NCBI GenBank assembly: GCA_017163975.1
Contig: JAFFSR010000237.1
Coordinates: 3,038,001 to 3,102,000, forward strand
Origin: Anastatus disparis
Taxonomy: Eukaryota; Arthropoda; Insecta; Hymenoptera; Eupelmidae
DNA length: 64,000 nucleotides
Direction of reading: 5' to 3'
The notes beneath the pieces are model-generated. The model ran no database searches and was not told the DNA's origin. It worked only from the letters and a program-made list of their open reading frames with translations. Below, piece by piece: positions 44,076-55,400 of this stretch; positions within the stretch are counted from its first letter, which is position 1, and every line of letters begins with the position of its first letter. Both the position numbers and the translations under genes were made by a program.

Positions 44076-44733
44076 AAGGCGACTACGGAGGTTAGGCTAA
44101 ATTTTCATTTTGTAGTTTACAAACTAAGGTCAATGCCCTAACTGCGGATAATTTTGTATTATTAATATTACGAAAAATGCAATATTTATAATATACAGAA
44201 AAAAAAAAATTTATTTTATTAATTAAAATATTTTTGCGCGATTCCGCACTATTGCTGAGCAGAAAAAAACAACACAAGTTAAAAAAAACATTAAAGCAGC
44301 AGTTTTGGTTCAACTCACAAAATTCAAAATGGCGTCCTTATACACGTGAAAGAATCGATTATCCACGGTAGGGACATTTTAAATGCGGTATATAATTAAT
44401 GAAAATTAATGATTGATTGATTAAAATGATACAATATTGTAATTATTTGATAATTTGAATGTTTAATTACAATATTAATCACTTTTATGAAAATTGCATA
44501 TGACAAAGTGTATTTTTTTATTATTTTATTGCACACGTAACCTTAAATTATCCGCAGTTGGGACATTGACCCTACGATTTTAATTTGTAAAATTTTTTGG
44601 ATTTACAAATTTTTCACCATTTTGTGGGTATCAAAAAATGGTGGAAAATTAAAAAATCCAAAAAATTTCATGTATTAAATGCATGATTTGTAAACTAAAA
44701 AATAAAACCTAACCTAAACTCCGAAGTCGCCTT
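44076..44733. mobile_element. ~658-bp element with nested inverted repeats
   Basis: Outer ends AAGGCGACTACGGAGGTTAG / AAGGCGACTTCGGAGTTTAG inverted. Inner inverted pair GGTCAATGCCCTAACTGCGG (44131) / GGTCAATGTCCCAACTGCGG (about 44572). No coding potential. Confidence 0.7.
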
Positions 44734-44953
44734 TTTTTCATCAAAAGTTAAGGACTATAAAATACTTTGATTTTTCAAATTTTTTTTTTTAAATAAACTT
44801 CTTAATAAATTTTTTATTAAAGAACAATCAGTTATAAACTAATAGAATATTTTTTGTTGAAAATAAGTTGTTAAATTTATTCAAATTTCCGAAAATTAAA
44901 ATATGCAAGTGTTTTAGTTTATTTGATTAGTAAAAAAATACTAATTAATATAC

Positions 44954-45345
44954 CTAATAATAGTCCAGTATATCACGAAATATCTGTAAGAGTGGCGAAA
45001 CCGAAGTAATCTGTTTGACGTGAATATTCGTTCCAAATACATACATTTTAAGGATAGCGTTGTTTATACGATTTTTCGTGGCTTTGATTGCAGCTTCAAC
45101 TAATTCATTGCTTAAATAACTACAATTTCTCAAATCAAGCAGCACAATATTATGTGACTTTCGTATTAATTGGCACAGACCTTGATTTTTTACATTTTTA
45201 TTCGATCTGCATATTAAATTACGTAAATTTGGCATCTCTGTGAATACCTCATCCGTAATTTTGTCGAGATGGCATATGTTAAGTGATTGAAGTTTTGGTA
45301 ATGAGACAATATCTGACAAGCCTTCATTGCTGATTTTATAACAAA
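44954..45345 (-). CDS. F-box/LRR copy B, exon 4
   Basis: FCYKISNEGLSDIVSLPKLQ ... ending FRDILDYY, TAG. Acceptor TTGCAG. Confidence 0.8.
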
Positions 45346-47798
45346 CTGCAAGTATGAAAATGCATACATATTAAAAATAAAAATTGGTGCAAAGTGTTTT
45401 ATTCTCGCTAATATTTTAGAGATCAGTTATATCCTACTTCCGGCCCGTTTTTCAAGTTAATAAAGTGACCATTACTGTTGGGGTAGGAATAAACTATATT
45501 TATTTTATTATTTATAGTATATTATTATAAATTTAAGAAAAAAAATTTAAGGATTTCTAAAATTCGTCATTATAAAAAATTATTCACTAAATATAAAAAA
45601 TAATGTTCAGACATTGAACTATAATATGATGCATTAAAATCAATAATAAATTTCAGATATACAATATAATTTACATAGAATAAAAAAAATATGTACTTAC
45701 AGGAAAGTTTTACTGTTTTCAACTGTTTGCAATTAGCTCCAATTTTTTTTAAAATTTCATCATCTATATAGTGGTTGTTTGCAACATTTAAGGTTTCAAG
45801 ATTAATTAATTGTGAAATAGGTGAGAAGTCAATTCGTTTTGGTATATAGTATATAGTATGATCTGCAGTTGTTTGTTTGTAAGACGTAAGATACAAATGT
45901 TTTAAATTTTTTGCACAAAAACATATTGCTTTTATCATTTCATCATTTATAGTTTTACAGTTATGATATTTTAAAGTATGCAATTTTTGCAATTGGTTCA
46001 CAGCCTATCGATGAATAAAAGATAAAATCACAATATAAATGAATAATAAACAAATCGAAATATAAAATCAACTTACTTTAACAAAATAATACGGTAGTAT
46101 ATAAGAGGCGCAATTTATAATAAGTTTTTCTATAGAATCTGTGGGTAGATTCAATAAACATTCTCCAGTGATTGTAGTGAGAGATAATTCAATGCACCGA
46201 AGTTTCTTATTATTTAAGAACAATTGTGATATCCTATTCTCATAAATTAAATCATCAGTAGACGCTTGGTCTCCCAATTTCCAAGAACAAAAGCGAAGTG
46301 GATCATGCCAAAGACTAATGTACTGTAAATTACGACAATATCTTATTAAGGCTGATAGAACTTCTTCACTGAAGTTTTTTAGAGGAAAGGAAGCTTTTGA
46401 GAAATCGAGGTGTGTGAGATAAAAGCCAATACAGTATAACACTTTTTCAACATTTGGAATCCTCGCGAGGCTTTTAGAGGGAAAGCTGTGGTCCTTGATT
46501 CCCCATGTTTCTTTTGTGCAATCAAATTTCTTAAAAGTGTACCAAGATTTAAGACTAACAATTCTCCATCGTTTACAAACTGTATACAAGTATCACATGA
46601 ATAATTAGAAACCCAGACGGCATAGGAATTCAAAATGTATTTAGAAAGTATTCATCATTCGAATTCATAATGAATATTTCTAAATGAATTAAAAAAGAAT
46701 TAAAAATGTATTCGCTGAATTCATAATTAATTCATCATGATTTATGTTAAAGTTCGATAAGTATTCTTAAATAATTCATGATGTATTCATAAATGAAACA
46801 TAATGTGTCACTCAATTTGAATATTTGATTAATTCAAAATGTATACAATGTTATTAATAATGTATTCATAAAGTATACATTATGTATTCATTTTCAATTC
46901 AATTTTTATTCATTTCTGATTTATTTCTTATTTATATCATTTGGGCTTTTTTTTTGTTCAAGTCCATTAGTTCTGAAAAAAAAACTTTTTTAATTATAAT
47001 TAAAAATAATTATAATTTACATTCTTGAAAGCTTCTTTTAAATCATTTTTTAAATACTTTTTTTATCTAATTTGAATTGGACGCTTAAGTTTATGGCGAA
47101 CATAGCACAACGTGAGGTCAAATGCAAATCGACGACCGCATCGAGTGAACATCTATGTTTTCAATTTTTCGCTTTTTAAGCAATTAAGACAATTTAAAAG
47201 TATTTTGCAGGAAAATTACAAGTATATCAAGAAAAGATTTCCTTTTCATTTATATCTTATTAATAAAAAATTCATTCATTTATTTTTAATTCATATTTTA
47301 TTCATTTTTCATTCATTTTTTATTCATATGTTATTAATTTATCATTCATAAAGTATTCATTTTTAATACAATTTTAATTCATTTTGAATTCATAGCTGAT
47401 TATATGAATACTTTATGGATTTATTAAGAATTCAATCAGTATGACATGATTTGAATTAATTGAAGTTTAAAATGAATTCATTTTGCTTATATTATGAATA
47501 CTTAATGAATTCATAAAATTTCACAGAATACATTATGAGTTCATTTTTAATTGATATTGCCGTCTGGGAAAGTTAAGTGATATAAAAATAATTAATATCA
47601 TGCCTATAATATTATACATATAAGGTAAGTAAAATTTATTGTACCTCTTTCCAATTTGAAACGATCTATCAATGGAAGGAAAGAAAATATATGTATTAAG
47701 CAATCATCATTCAGATTGTGTATTTCCGCCTCATCATTAATTGTGCATCCAGTAGAAATATCTGTAATATAGTATAAAATTATATCCTTGCTGATCAT
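44954..47798 (-). CDS. F-box / leucine-rich-repeat protein, copy B
   Basis: Exons 47798-47645, 46579-46077, 46004-45701, 45345-44954: 450 residues with consistent phases, from an ATG at 47798 (MISKDIILYYITDISTGC). F-box LNDDCLIHIFSFLPLIDRFK then VCKRWRIVSLKSWYTF; LRRs as in copy A. Likely SCF-type substrate receptor (family knowledge). The sequence before the F-box, ACTATATTACAG, is also a plausible acceptor, so the true start may lie in an upstream exon in both copies. Intron 1 carries a 957-bp transposon absent from copy A. Differs from copy A at scattered residues and at the extreme C-terminus (FRDILDYY). Confidence 0.82.
45701..46004 (-). CDS. F-box/LRR copy B, exon 3
   Basis: 304 nt; donor is a normal GTAAGT where copy A has GCAAGT. 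Confidence 0.82.
46077..46579 (-). CDS. F-box/LRR copy B, exon 2
   Basis: 503 nt; VCKRWRIVSLKSWYTFKKFD, LRR helices and strands; donor GTAAGT. Confidence 0.85.
46612..47568. mobile_element. 957-bp element with CCCAGACGGCA ends, private to copy B
   Basis: Ends CCCAGACGGCA / inverse; AAA on both sides (46609-46611, 47569-47571). Copy A has the uninterrupted site (TTAGAAAGTTAAG). The interior is rich in GAATTCAT/ATGAATTC words near both ends. No ORF of weight. A 3-bp TSD with CCC... ends does not fit a family I can name. Confidence 0.8.
47645..47798 (-). CDS. F-box/LRR copy B, F-box exon
   Basis: 154 nt, leaves in phase 1. The ATG at 47798 is the only in-frame start seen; donor GTACAA. Confidence 0.7.
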
Positions 47799-48204
47799 GA
47801 AATTATATCCTTGATGATACAGATCGATCCTTTAAATTCTTTGATATTTAAAGGCTCAACCTGTATCATCTAATAATATTTGTCTTTTTTGTCTTATTTT
47901 AAGCCAAGTAATAATTTTTAATCAAGAAATGAGCAAAGTCGCGGAAGATAGATTTATAATTAAATTAATAAAATGATTAGGTAAAAATAAAAAAATTATA
48001 TATGAAAAATGTTGCTGGAAATCAAGCCACGTTTTTTCAATCACTGTGAACGCACTTTAAAACTTATTATCAAATTTCATGCTATCAATAACGTTTTTCC
48101 ATTCATTGTTTAGCAAATAAAAAAAAAGAAGATTTTGAATGTTCACTGAAGTATGTAAATTTTAAAGTTGGAGTAATTGGGAAGAACCGTAGAAATATGT
48201 ATTA

Positions 48205-48475
48205 TATCCGTCAGATAGAATAAGAAAAAATAAAAGACCTGTATTTTTTTTTTTCATGAAAATGAAAACTCGAAGAGATAGAGGCAGTTGAAATTGGTGT
48301 GATGACATGATCACAATGTGATCGTGACGTCATATTGCATAGTGCTATATCTATATATATCAAAGTTATATTAATTTATATCGGTTGTAGCTCTTGTAAT
48401 GCATCATATTTCGAAAAACAAAAAATACGGATCTATTATTTTTTTGTATTCTGTCTAACGGATATAATACATTTT
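48205..48475. mobile_element. ~270-bp MITE, counterpart of 36634-36893
   Basis: Same TATTATATCCGTCAGATAGA ends, slightly diverged. Confidence 0.65.
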
Positions 48476-49259
48476 TTCATAATTCTTCTCAATTATGCCG
48501 AGCATTTTTAAAGAGATAGTAATAAAGTTGGTGAAAATAAAATAAGAAAAGAAGAATAAGATTAGGTAAAAAAAAGAAAAGTAAAACAAAAGAAAAAAAG
48601 TTTAAAAATTTAATAATTTTGAGAAATCTCTTATTTTTTAATGGTTTTAAATAGAATAATAAGTTCTTTTAAATATATAAATTTACCATCATCTTTGTTT
48701 TCTGTATTTCCTGAAAGCTGAAAAACAGGCGATCGATAGTTTGGATTCTCCGTAACTTCCATATTTTATTATTTTGTTATTAAAACCTGTTATAATATTT
48801 ATTAAACTAAAAAAGACGGTATTTTACACTTTGCTCCACTGAAAACTAATTGAGAAGCGTCGTTTAGTTACACTTAGTTTAGCCTTCTACCTGTATGGGC
48901 GCGTTCTTGTTGAACATAAAGGACTGAAACTATTCAGGGCGCTTACCTGAAAAAAGTCTGAGTGAGCAGCTGATCCTAACGGCAGTGTTGCTGTCTTAAG
49001 GTGACTTCACCTCGGCAGGCCGTACCTAGTCGAAGCCCTTTTTATATACAATAAGTTAAGTCAAAATTACCGACGCATTGGCTGAGTGGTTCAGCACATG
49101 CTTGCTGATCTGCAAAGTGAAACAGCATTGATTTTGTTTCTTCATTATCTTTATGCATCATTCTATTAACAGTTAACGGTTACACCTTTCCAAAATGACG
49201 TTACGGTCACACGGGCAGAATTTATTATTAATTAATGTTATATAATGAGAAATTTTAGG

Positions 49260-49530
49260 TCCAATTTTCAATGTTCTATAACTTTGGAGAAAAATAATAT
49301 TTTTATATGATGTGACTACTATTTAGTTTTAAGCTTCTAGCTATTAATGCTAAAGGACTATGAAAGTTTAAAAATCTAGTAACTTTTATAGTGATTTTCT
49401 TAAAATATCTGAAACTAGGGAAATATTGAGCGTTAGAGGCTTTGGCTTTTTTCATGTTTTGACATAAAAAATCAACTCCGAATTTGAACAAAATCTACAT
49501 CCCATTACCCTGACACTCTCCTTGTTAAAT
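49260..49530. repeat. repeat shared with 39930-40230
   Basis: Shares TAACTTTGG-GAAAAATAATATTTT, AAAAATCTAGTAACTTTTxTAGTG (read with gaps) and GATACTCTCC-type words with the copy-A side. Lies just beyond the F-box duplication. 49531-50548 is AT-rich, with nothing recognised. Confidence 0.5.
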
Positions 49531-50619
49531 AAGTACAATTAGAGTTTTCTCATGTATAATAGACATGAAAAATTATTTTAAATACATATAAATTAATTAA
49601 TAAAGATGAAGGAATAAGTTATACAGAAAATTTAAACGCGACGTGGAGGCTATATAAACTCACTTTTTTTTTCTCCACAAAGTAAAGCTTTATTTATTGG
49701 ATTTTAACGCTGAATTTTTTCGTAGATAAAATAAAAACTTTATCATGCACGAAAAAATTTTTTTAGCAAGTTTCAAATGTTAAAAAAAACAACAATTGAC
49801 AAAAATACGATTTTCTTAGCAGTGGCGTTCGGATCGTCACAACGAGCACTCTTAAGTATAAATTAGAAATTTATGAAAAATTGAATAGTTTTAATTGGAA
49901 ACGTATTTCCAATTCTTATTTTTTCATGAAAAGTTATTTGTCATTTTCTTTTTATAAAATATACATATGATGTAGGTTTACTATGCAAAAATTTTCATTC
50001 ATTTATTTTATTTACTATAAAATAGAATATAAAAAATTCAAATAAAGTATCAGTCAACTGAAGCGTTTAAATAATGGTTAATGATTTTTTCAAGTTTATT
50101 AAGTTACAAATTAAAATCACTGGTAAAAGAATTTGTTAAAATATTTAGACTGTAGCTTGGATGCATATTTTATGAATTTAAAATGGAATCTATATTAAAT
50201 TTTGTACAATTTTAATTTTAATTTTTCAATTAGCATATTTTTTAAGCAAACATTCTTTTAGAGTATTATATTAAACAATTTTTTAATCTTTTACGGGAAA
50301 TCTTACGGGTATAGGAGAAAATCTATATATACGGGAGGTTAATAATTTTATCATACAAGGTACATTTTAAACTCACATTTTTTAATGAAAGATCTCATTT
50401 ATTCTTGAAATAATAACCTTCGTTCACATTATTATTACAAATATTATTACAAACATTGTCAAGTTAATTGTTAAAAATATGTTTTCTTATAATAACCACA
50501 GTAAAAGTCGATATTCAAACTAAAAATCTTGAAGGTTGCGTAGATTTTACAATTTATTTATCACACAAATTTTTAAGAAAAGATTTACTAAAACTTTAAA
50601 GATTAAGTTTTACCCCTTT

Positions 50620-50835
50620 TCAATGTGTATTGAGATTCAATTCTCTCTTATTATAGCACGATGGTATAAAGGGCGCTGCGTTCACATTTAGTTCTCTCTT
50701 TTTAAATGACGGCGTAAATATCGGTGCATTTACATTCAATTTAGATGTAGACGGGGAGACACTATTCACATGCGTATTTTTATCCGATGTTATAATGGCC
50801 TCTGCGTTCACATTCAGTGTTTTCTTGTTCGACAT
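50620..50835 (-). CDS. 71-residue protein of tandem PAM2-type motifs
   Basis: PAM2 consensus is LNxxAxxFxP, the peptide that binds the MLLE domain of cytoplasmic poly(A)-binding protein. Here residues 33-42 are LNVNAPIFTP and 49-58 are LNVNAAPFIP, both full matches. Residues 7-16 (LNVNAEAIIT) are a degenerate copy and 66-71 (LNLNTH) a copy cut by the stop codon. Spacing is 16-26 residues. No other domain, no signal peptide, no membrane segment. LNVNAxxFxP is closest to the form I know from eRF3/GSPT1, so it could derive from an eRF3 N-terminus, but the upstream promoter and intron argue against a simple retrocopy. Likely role: a PABP-binding competitor or adaptor (inference). Confidence 0.6.
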   Translation of the reverse strand: MSNKKTLNVNAEAIITSDKNTHVNSVSPSTSKLNVNAPIFTPSFKKRELNVNAAPFIPSCYNKRELNLNTH

Positions 50836-51050
50836 CTTTAGAATTAAAAAATTGCTACTTGTAAATTAATAGACGGAATTGAAAAAATATTACTTTGAAT
50901 TACTCAATATAGCTATGAATTAAAAAACTTGATACTATATATGAAATCTATTGAACACGGTATACAGAATGAGTATAAATTATTTACAAGATTCTTACTT
51001 GTTTGATAGATGTGTCTGAAACAAACTGAAGATATTTTTTTCATAGCGCA

Positions 51051-51059
51051 CCTTTTATA
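51051..51059 (-). promoter_or_regulatory. TATA box (with TCAGTT initiator at about 51023-51028)
   Basis: TATAAAAGG placed 30-32 bp before an arthropod-type TCAGTT initiator, the usual spacing. Confidence 0.6.
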
Positions 51060-51320
51060 CAGGCAGAATTAAAATAATTCTCACCAATGGTAATTAAAAT
51101 CAAAATCCTTTAATCCTGACCTTTACGTATGGGAGGATCAAATAGGTAATAAAAGTTCTACCTGCATTTGCACTTCAGGGATTAATGCATTGTTTATTTA
51201 ATATCTCATTGACACCGAAGATTTATGGCTTTAATACTTGAATAATAAATTTTGAGTTAACAATGAGAAGCAACTTAAGTAATTAAAGAATTAAGAAACT
51301 AGCTAGTTGTCATTTTTAGT

Positions 51321-51808
51321 ACCCTCCGTTGAAAAAGTCCAATGGGATTTCCAATTGGATTTCAATTGGAATCTAACAAAAATTTATGGATATTAAACGA
51401 ATAAAATAATATATATAAAAGTCTTAGTCGAACTGGAGACAAAAAGCTTATTTATTTAATAATTATGCTATAATTTTAATAAAATTTTTTTAAAAGTGAT
51501 AAATGATGAAATTTTAAATAAAATTACCCCTTATTTATGTTTTTAAATGTAATTAATATTATTTTTAAGGATTTATATATTTAATGTATAAAATCATATT
51601 AATAAATTGAATAATATTTGAATTCAATTATCCGTAGTCTTTTTATTAACTGTTTATTAAACGTATACACCTATATTATATGAATATTATTTTAATTGCT
51701 TATAAAATCCATAAATATTCGTTCTATTTTTAAAATTCTAGTCAATTCCAATTGGAATTTCACCATGAATTTTCCAACAAAATCCAATTGGATTTTTTCA
51801 ATGGAGAA
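51321..51808. mobile_element. ~488-bp fold-back with CCAATTGGA words
   Basis: Ends CTCCGTTGAAAAAGTCCAAT / CTCCATTGAAAAAATCCAAT inverted, followed by repeated TCCAATTGGA palindromes at both ends. No ORF. Confidence 0.7.
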
Positions 51809-51822
51809 TACTTAGAGTTTAA

Positions 51823-52152
51823 GAGGACGTTGGATCTCTCTATCCTTTTCTAATAAAAAAATGTACAAACAATATTTTTTCTGATAAGGACAAATTAATT
51901 TTGATGCTTTTTTTTTCAAGAAAAGTTTGACATACTTAAACATCATATTCTTTAGCTTAACTTATGATTTTTTAAGTATGTCAAACTTTTCTTGAAAACA
52001 AAGCATCGAAATTAATTTGTCCTCATCAGAAAAAATATTGTTTTTTACTGTACAAGTTTCGGACAACTCTTAATTTCTATCAATAAACACTAGTTTTTCC
52101 AAAAATTTACATATTTTAAGTAAAAAAGGATAGAGAGATCCAATATCCTCCA
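51823..52152. mobile_element. 330-bp TTAA-flanked palindromic MITE
   Basis: Inverted ends around GTTGGATCTCTCTATCC, inner pair AAGTTTGACATACTTAA. TTAA at 51819-51822 and 52153-52156. Confidence 0.75.
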
Positions 52153-52199
52153 TTAAACGTGGCAGAGGCCATGAAATTTTTTGCGCAGGAAACTTTTTT

Positions 52200-52371
52200 A
52201 ACGTCGCTATATTTATGCTATTTTGTAATGCTAATCAGCGACGGAGCTCGTAAGTGTGTTTGTGAACAAAGCACATGTAACGTACAGTGGTGCTTGTATA
52301 AATCAGCCGCAAGCGGGATTCGAACTCGGGACCTCGAGATTATGAATCCATCGCTCTACCGACTGAGCCAC
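52200..52371 (-). repeat. tRNA-derived SINE copy 4
   Basis: Best-preserved copy: GTGGCTCAGTCGGTAGAGCG, loop TTCATAA, box B GAGTTCGAATCC, body to the AACGTCGCTATATTTATGC tail (plus-strand reading). Confidence 0.85.
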
Positions 52372-52384
52372 TGAGATCTCTATA

Positions 52385-53090
52385 ATTTCAAATTATGTAA
52401 CGAAGTTTTGAATGTTTCGAATGTTTTATTAAAAAGAAAATTTTTATATAAATGCGTATAGAATTTCTATTTTGTATAAATAATCTTAATAAAAAATGCA
52501 TAAATAAAATTAATTTTTAAAAAATTTTTAATTATTATTTATTATTAAGTATATTATTAATGTTATTATATATTTTTATATTTAATAATTTTTATTTTAT
52601 TATTACGAAAAAATAATTTTTATATATAATATTTTTAATACGATTTAAAATAATTTTTAAAGTGTATGCAATTGATTTAGATTGTTTTAGTGTAAAGATA
52701 AATGTAAAATTTCTCGAGGTACAAAAAAAAAATCATAAAAAGATTGCAGTATTAGCCGCACAACCAGAACCTATGTTAGGTAGTCAGAAAAATAAAAAAA
52801 TTTGAGATAAAGGTTCATCGGGATATGGCTGAAACACTTATTTTCTTTGTGAAAGAACGCTGAACTAAATTAATTGTTAATTTTAAATTAAAATTATGTA
52901 ACAAAGTTTTGAATGTTTCAAATGTTTTATTAAAAAGAAAATTTTTATATAAATGCGTATAGAATTTCTATTTTGTATAAATAATCTTAATGAAAAATGC
53001 ATAAATAAAATTAATTTTTAATAGATTTTTAATTATTATTTATTATTAAGTATATTATTAATATTATCATATATTTTTATATTTAATATT
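52385..53090. repeat. ~200-bp direct duplication (52385-52590 and 52885-53090)
   Basis: Both carry AAGTTTTGAATGTTTC, GAAAATTTTTATATAAATGC, GTATAGAATTTCTATTTTG and GTATATTATTAAT with few changes. About 290 bp of unrelated AT-rich DNA lies between them. Confidence 0.75.
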
Positions 53091-53419
53091 TACGAAATTT
53101 CATGGTAGCTAAAATTAACTTCATTTATATAAAAATAAAGTATAGGTAAAATTTTTTTAATCGTATAATTATGATTTTTAAGAAACATTTACATTACTAT
53201 GAAGATGTTAAAAGTGGCGCCAAAGCTAATAGGTAAGGGTTGTCTTTTAGAATGGCAATGCCGGTTGGTTGCCCATATTCTCGATGTATAAAAATAAAGG
53301 CAAAATTGCAATATACATATATAGTTTAAGTTCGAGAGGAAAAACGAAACACATGGCAACATTGCTATTAACCGGCGGATTGGAGGGAGACAAAACTAGT
53401 GTACGAATGCTGTGAATGT

Positions 53420-53465
53420 TGACATTCAACATGGCGGCATGTCGTCAGTGCTGTGCTGTGTCGTG
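53420..53465 (+). other. Unr: Unr noncoding first exon (3' edge)
   Basis: GC-richer stretch with AACATGGCGGCATG and a TCAGTGCTG initiator-like word, ending in donor GTG|GTGAGT at 53466. It is a likely 5' UTR exon; the start site is not fixed. A second possible donor (CTTG|GTAAGA) lies at about 53620. Confidence 0.45.
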
Positions 53466-54305
53466 GTGAGTTTTTTAAGTCTTAAAACATTCGTTGATTT
53501 TCGAGCTTTGGCATTTCGTACAATTAAAACGATGTAACAATAATCAGGTTATAATTTAACGTAACTCTTGTGCCTGAAAAATTATCATTAAATTAATGAA
53601 TTTAATCGACGATAAGCTTGGTAAGATCCCGTGCCATTTCTATTCTCTTCTTATTCCCCTCTTTCTCGCGATGGGAAGAAAAAAAAATTTAGAATCTTCC
53701 AACTGGCGACTGTGATATTTAGATTTTTTATTTTAACCTCATTTTACATTTCATTTTGATGCTCCAGTTTTATTTAATCAGATATTTACTTTTTTTATCG
53801 ATACTATTTTTTTCGTGGCTACATTATTTTCAACTCGTCTCAGTTTCCAAAACGGCCTCATCTAGTCTCGTCTGAATACAAGTGATCCAGATTGGACGTG
53901 AATTGGTTAATGAAAATTTTTTTGTTATTTTTTTTTATCACTATCATTATTTACACTTGTGGAATGAAATTTTTTTTCATTTACGTTGTTTAATAGCACG
54001 CAATTTACAATTATAAACTTTTGGATCACTCTAAATATGTACTGTTCTTGATTTATTTTATTAGTATGCTAATTGTGAAATAGAACACTGTCTATTTTTA
54101 TATTTTATAGTACAATATTTTAATGTACATTCGATATTACAATCCCTGTTTAATTGTTAATACCATATTGATGAAAAATATGTTGACCTAATAACAAAAT
54201 ATTTTAAAATTAAGAGAAATGTTCAAAGCTGACGGTTAACATTTTTTAAACATTATGATTTCTAACCTTATGATTGACTATATATTTTTTTTTATGTACT
54301 TTCAG

Positions 54306-55400
54306 CTTGTGTAATTGTTAGTTTAGGACATTTTTGAAACAACATTCAATTATAAATTCAACTTTTAAAAGCCGAAGAACAAAGAAAAACGACAATATAG
54401 GAATTATTGAAACGACACAACCACACTCAGCACGCATTGAAGACATCTGAGGATTTTCAAGTCAACTTTTATCCTTTCAAATCTTTAACGTTTTTGATTT
54501 GTACCTTTTTTATAAGGGATGACTGATGTTTTAAAACTAAAAAACGCGGTTTTTTCTCTTCTCTCTATTTGTCTTTTTATGCCTTGAGTAATCAATTTTT
54601 AAAAAAAAGAAGTTTTACGGAGTTGTTGGGCAAGTGGTCACCTCCTTGTATAAAAATCTCGTATGTATGCAAATGGAAAGTATCATTGCTGGGATACATG
54701 AATATTGTGCTCATAATTTTATACACTCTTAGAAAATTGGTAATTTACAATAAAAGAAAATTCAATAAAGGTAGCGCATTATTCATTCATATATAACATT
54801 AAAAGAAAGAAAATAAAAAAGAAGATTGTGGAACAAAAGGCGTACAAAAGAAAATTAAGTTTGCAGCATCGTGGAAAGTGCCAACAAATCACAAGTCGCT
54901 TGCCTTTAAGATCGGTGCTTTCTCAATGAATGGTATCGATGATACGTAAAAAATATAAAGTAGCTACCAAATAGCAGCGACTAGACCATCGCCTTCCTTT
55001 CAACTTCCCCATAAGGAAAAGAATTAAAAAAAAGAGGAAGTTTAAAAAAGTTCTTTGGCGGCATTTCAAGGAGCCTTTCTTCCTCTTTGTCAAGTTCTCG
55101 AAAAGTCGTAAATAATAAATAAACGAAGATATAAGGTACCAAGAACCATTCTGTGATATCTATGTTAACACTTAAATAATTGAAAAGACTAAAATTTCTA
55201 AGTATAAGTATATAATATCGTGAGTGGCTAAACAAAGCCATCAAAACACTAGGGCAAGAAGATAAAAAAAAAGTTAAGTCCGACTGATTATTTCCATCAA
55301 CCTGCAACGAGAAGAAGACAAAGAGACAGATAAAATAAATAAATAAAAATAAGAGAAAAGGGATAGCAAGTAAGAATTAAAAATATTAAGAATTTGAGAC
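54306..55400 (+). other. Unr: Unr 5' UTR (second exon) with short upstream ORFs
   Basis: Acceptor CTTTCAG at 54299-54305 is followed by about 1.1 kb without a long ORF before the ATG at 55401. Several upstream ATGs occur. A long leader with upstream ORFs suggests translational control, but the extent is inferred. Confidence 0.45.

Larger units (their letters stand above)
50549..51059 (-). other. transcription unit of the PAM2 micro-gene (inferred)
   Basis: On the minus strand: TATAAAAGG at 51059-51051; initiator TTCAGTTT with the A at 51027 (32 bp after the first T of TATA); a ~29-nt noncoding exon; donor GTAAGA at 50998-50993; acceptor either AAAG directly before the ATG or CAAGTAG about 20 bases upstream; ORF 50835-50620; AATAAA at about 50554. 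The layout is that of a compact RNA polymerase II gene. Transcription is inferred, not shown. Confidence 0.55.

Noticed and set aside
43835..44077. HVGSHVGS repeat protein
   Set aside because: Follows from the DNA minisatellite; palindromic DNA element, no promoter or intron signals.
53247..53432. 61-codon minus ORF with LNVN near its start
   Set aside because: Antisense to the Unr promoter region; no further PAM2 residues.
54981..55307. 108-codon minus ORF
   Set aside because: Antisense to the Unr 5' UTR, low-complexity.
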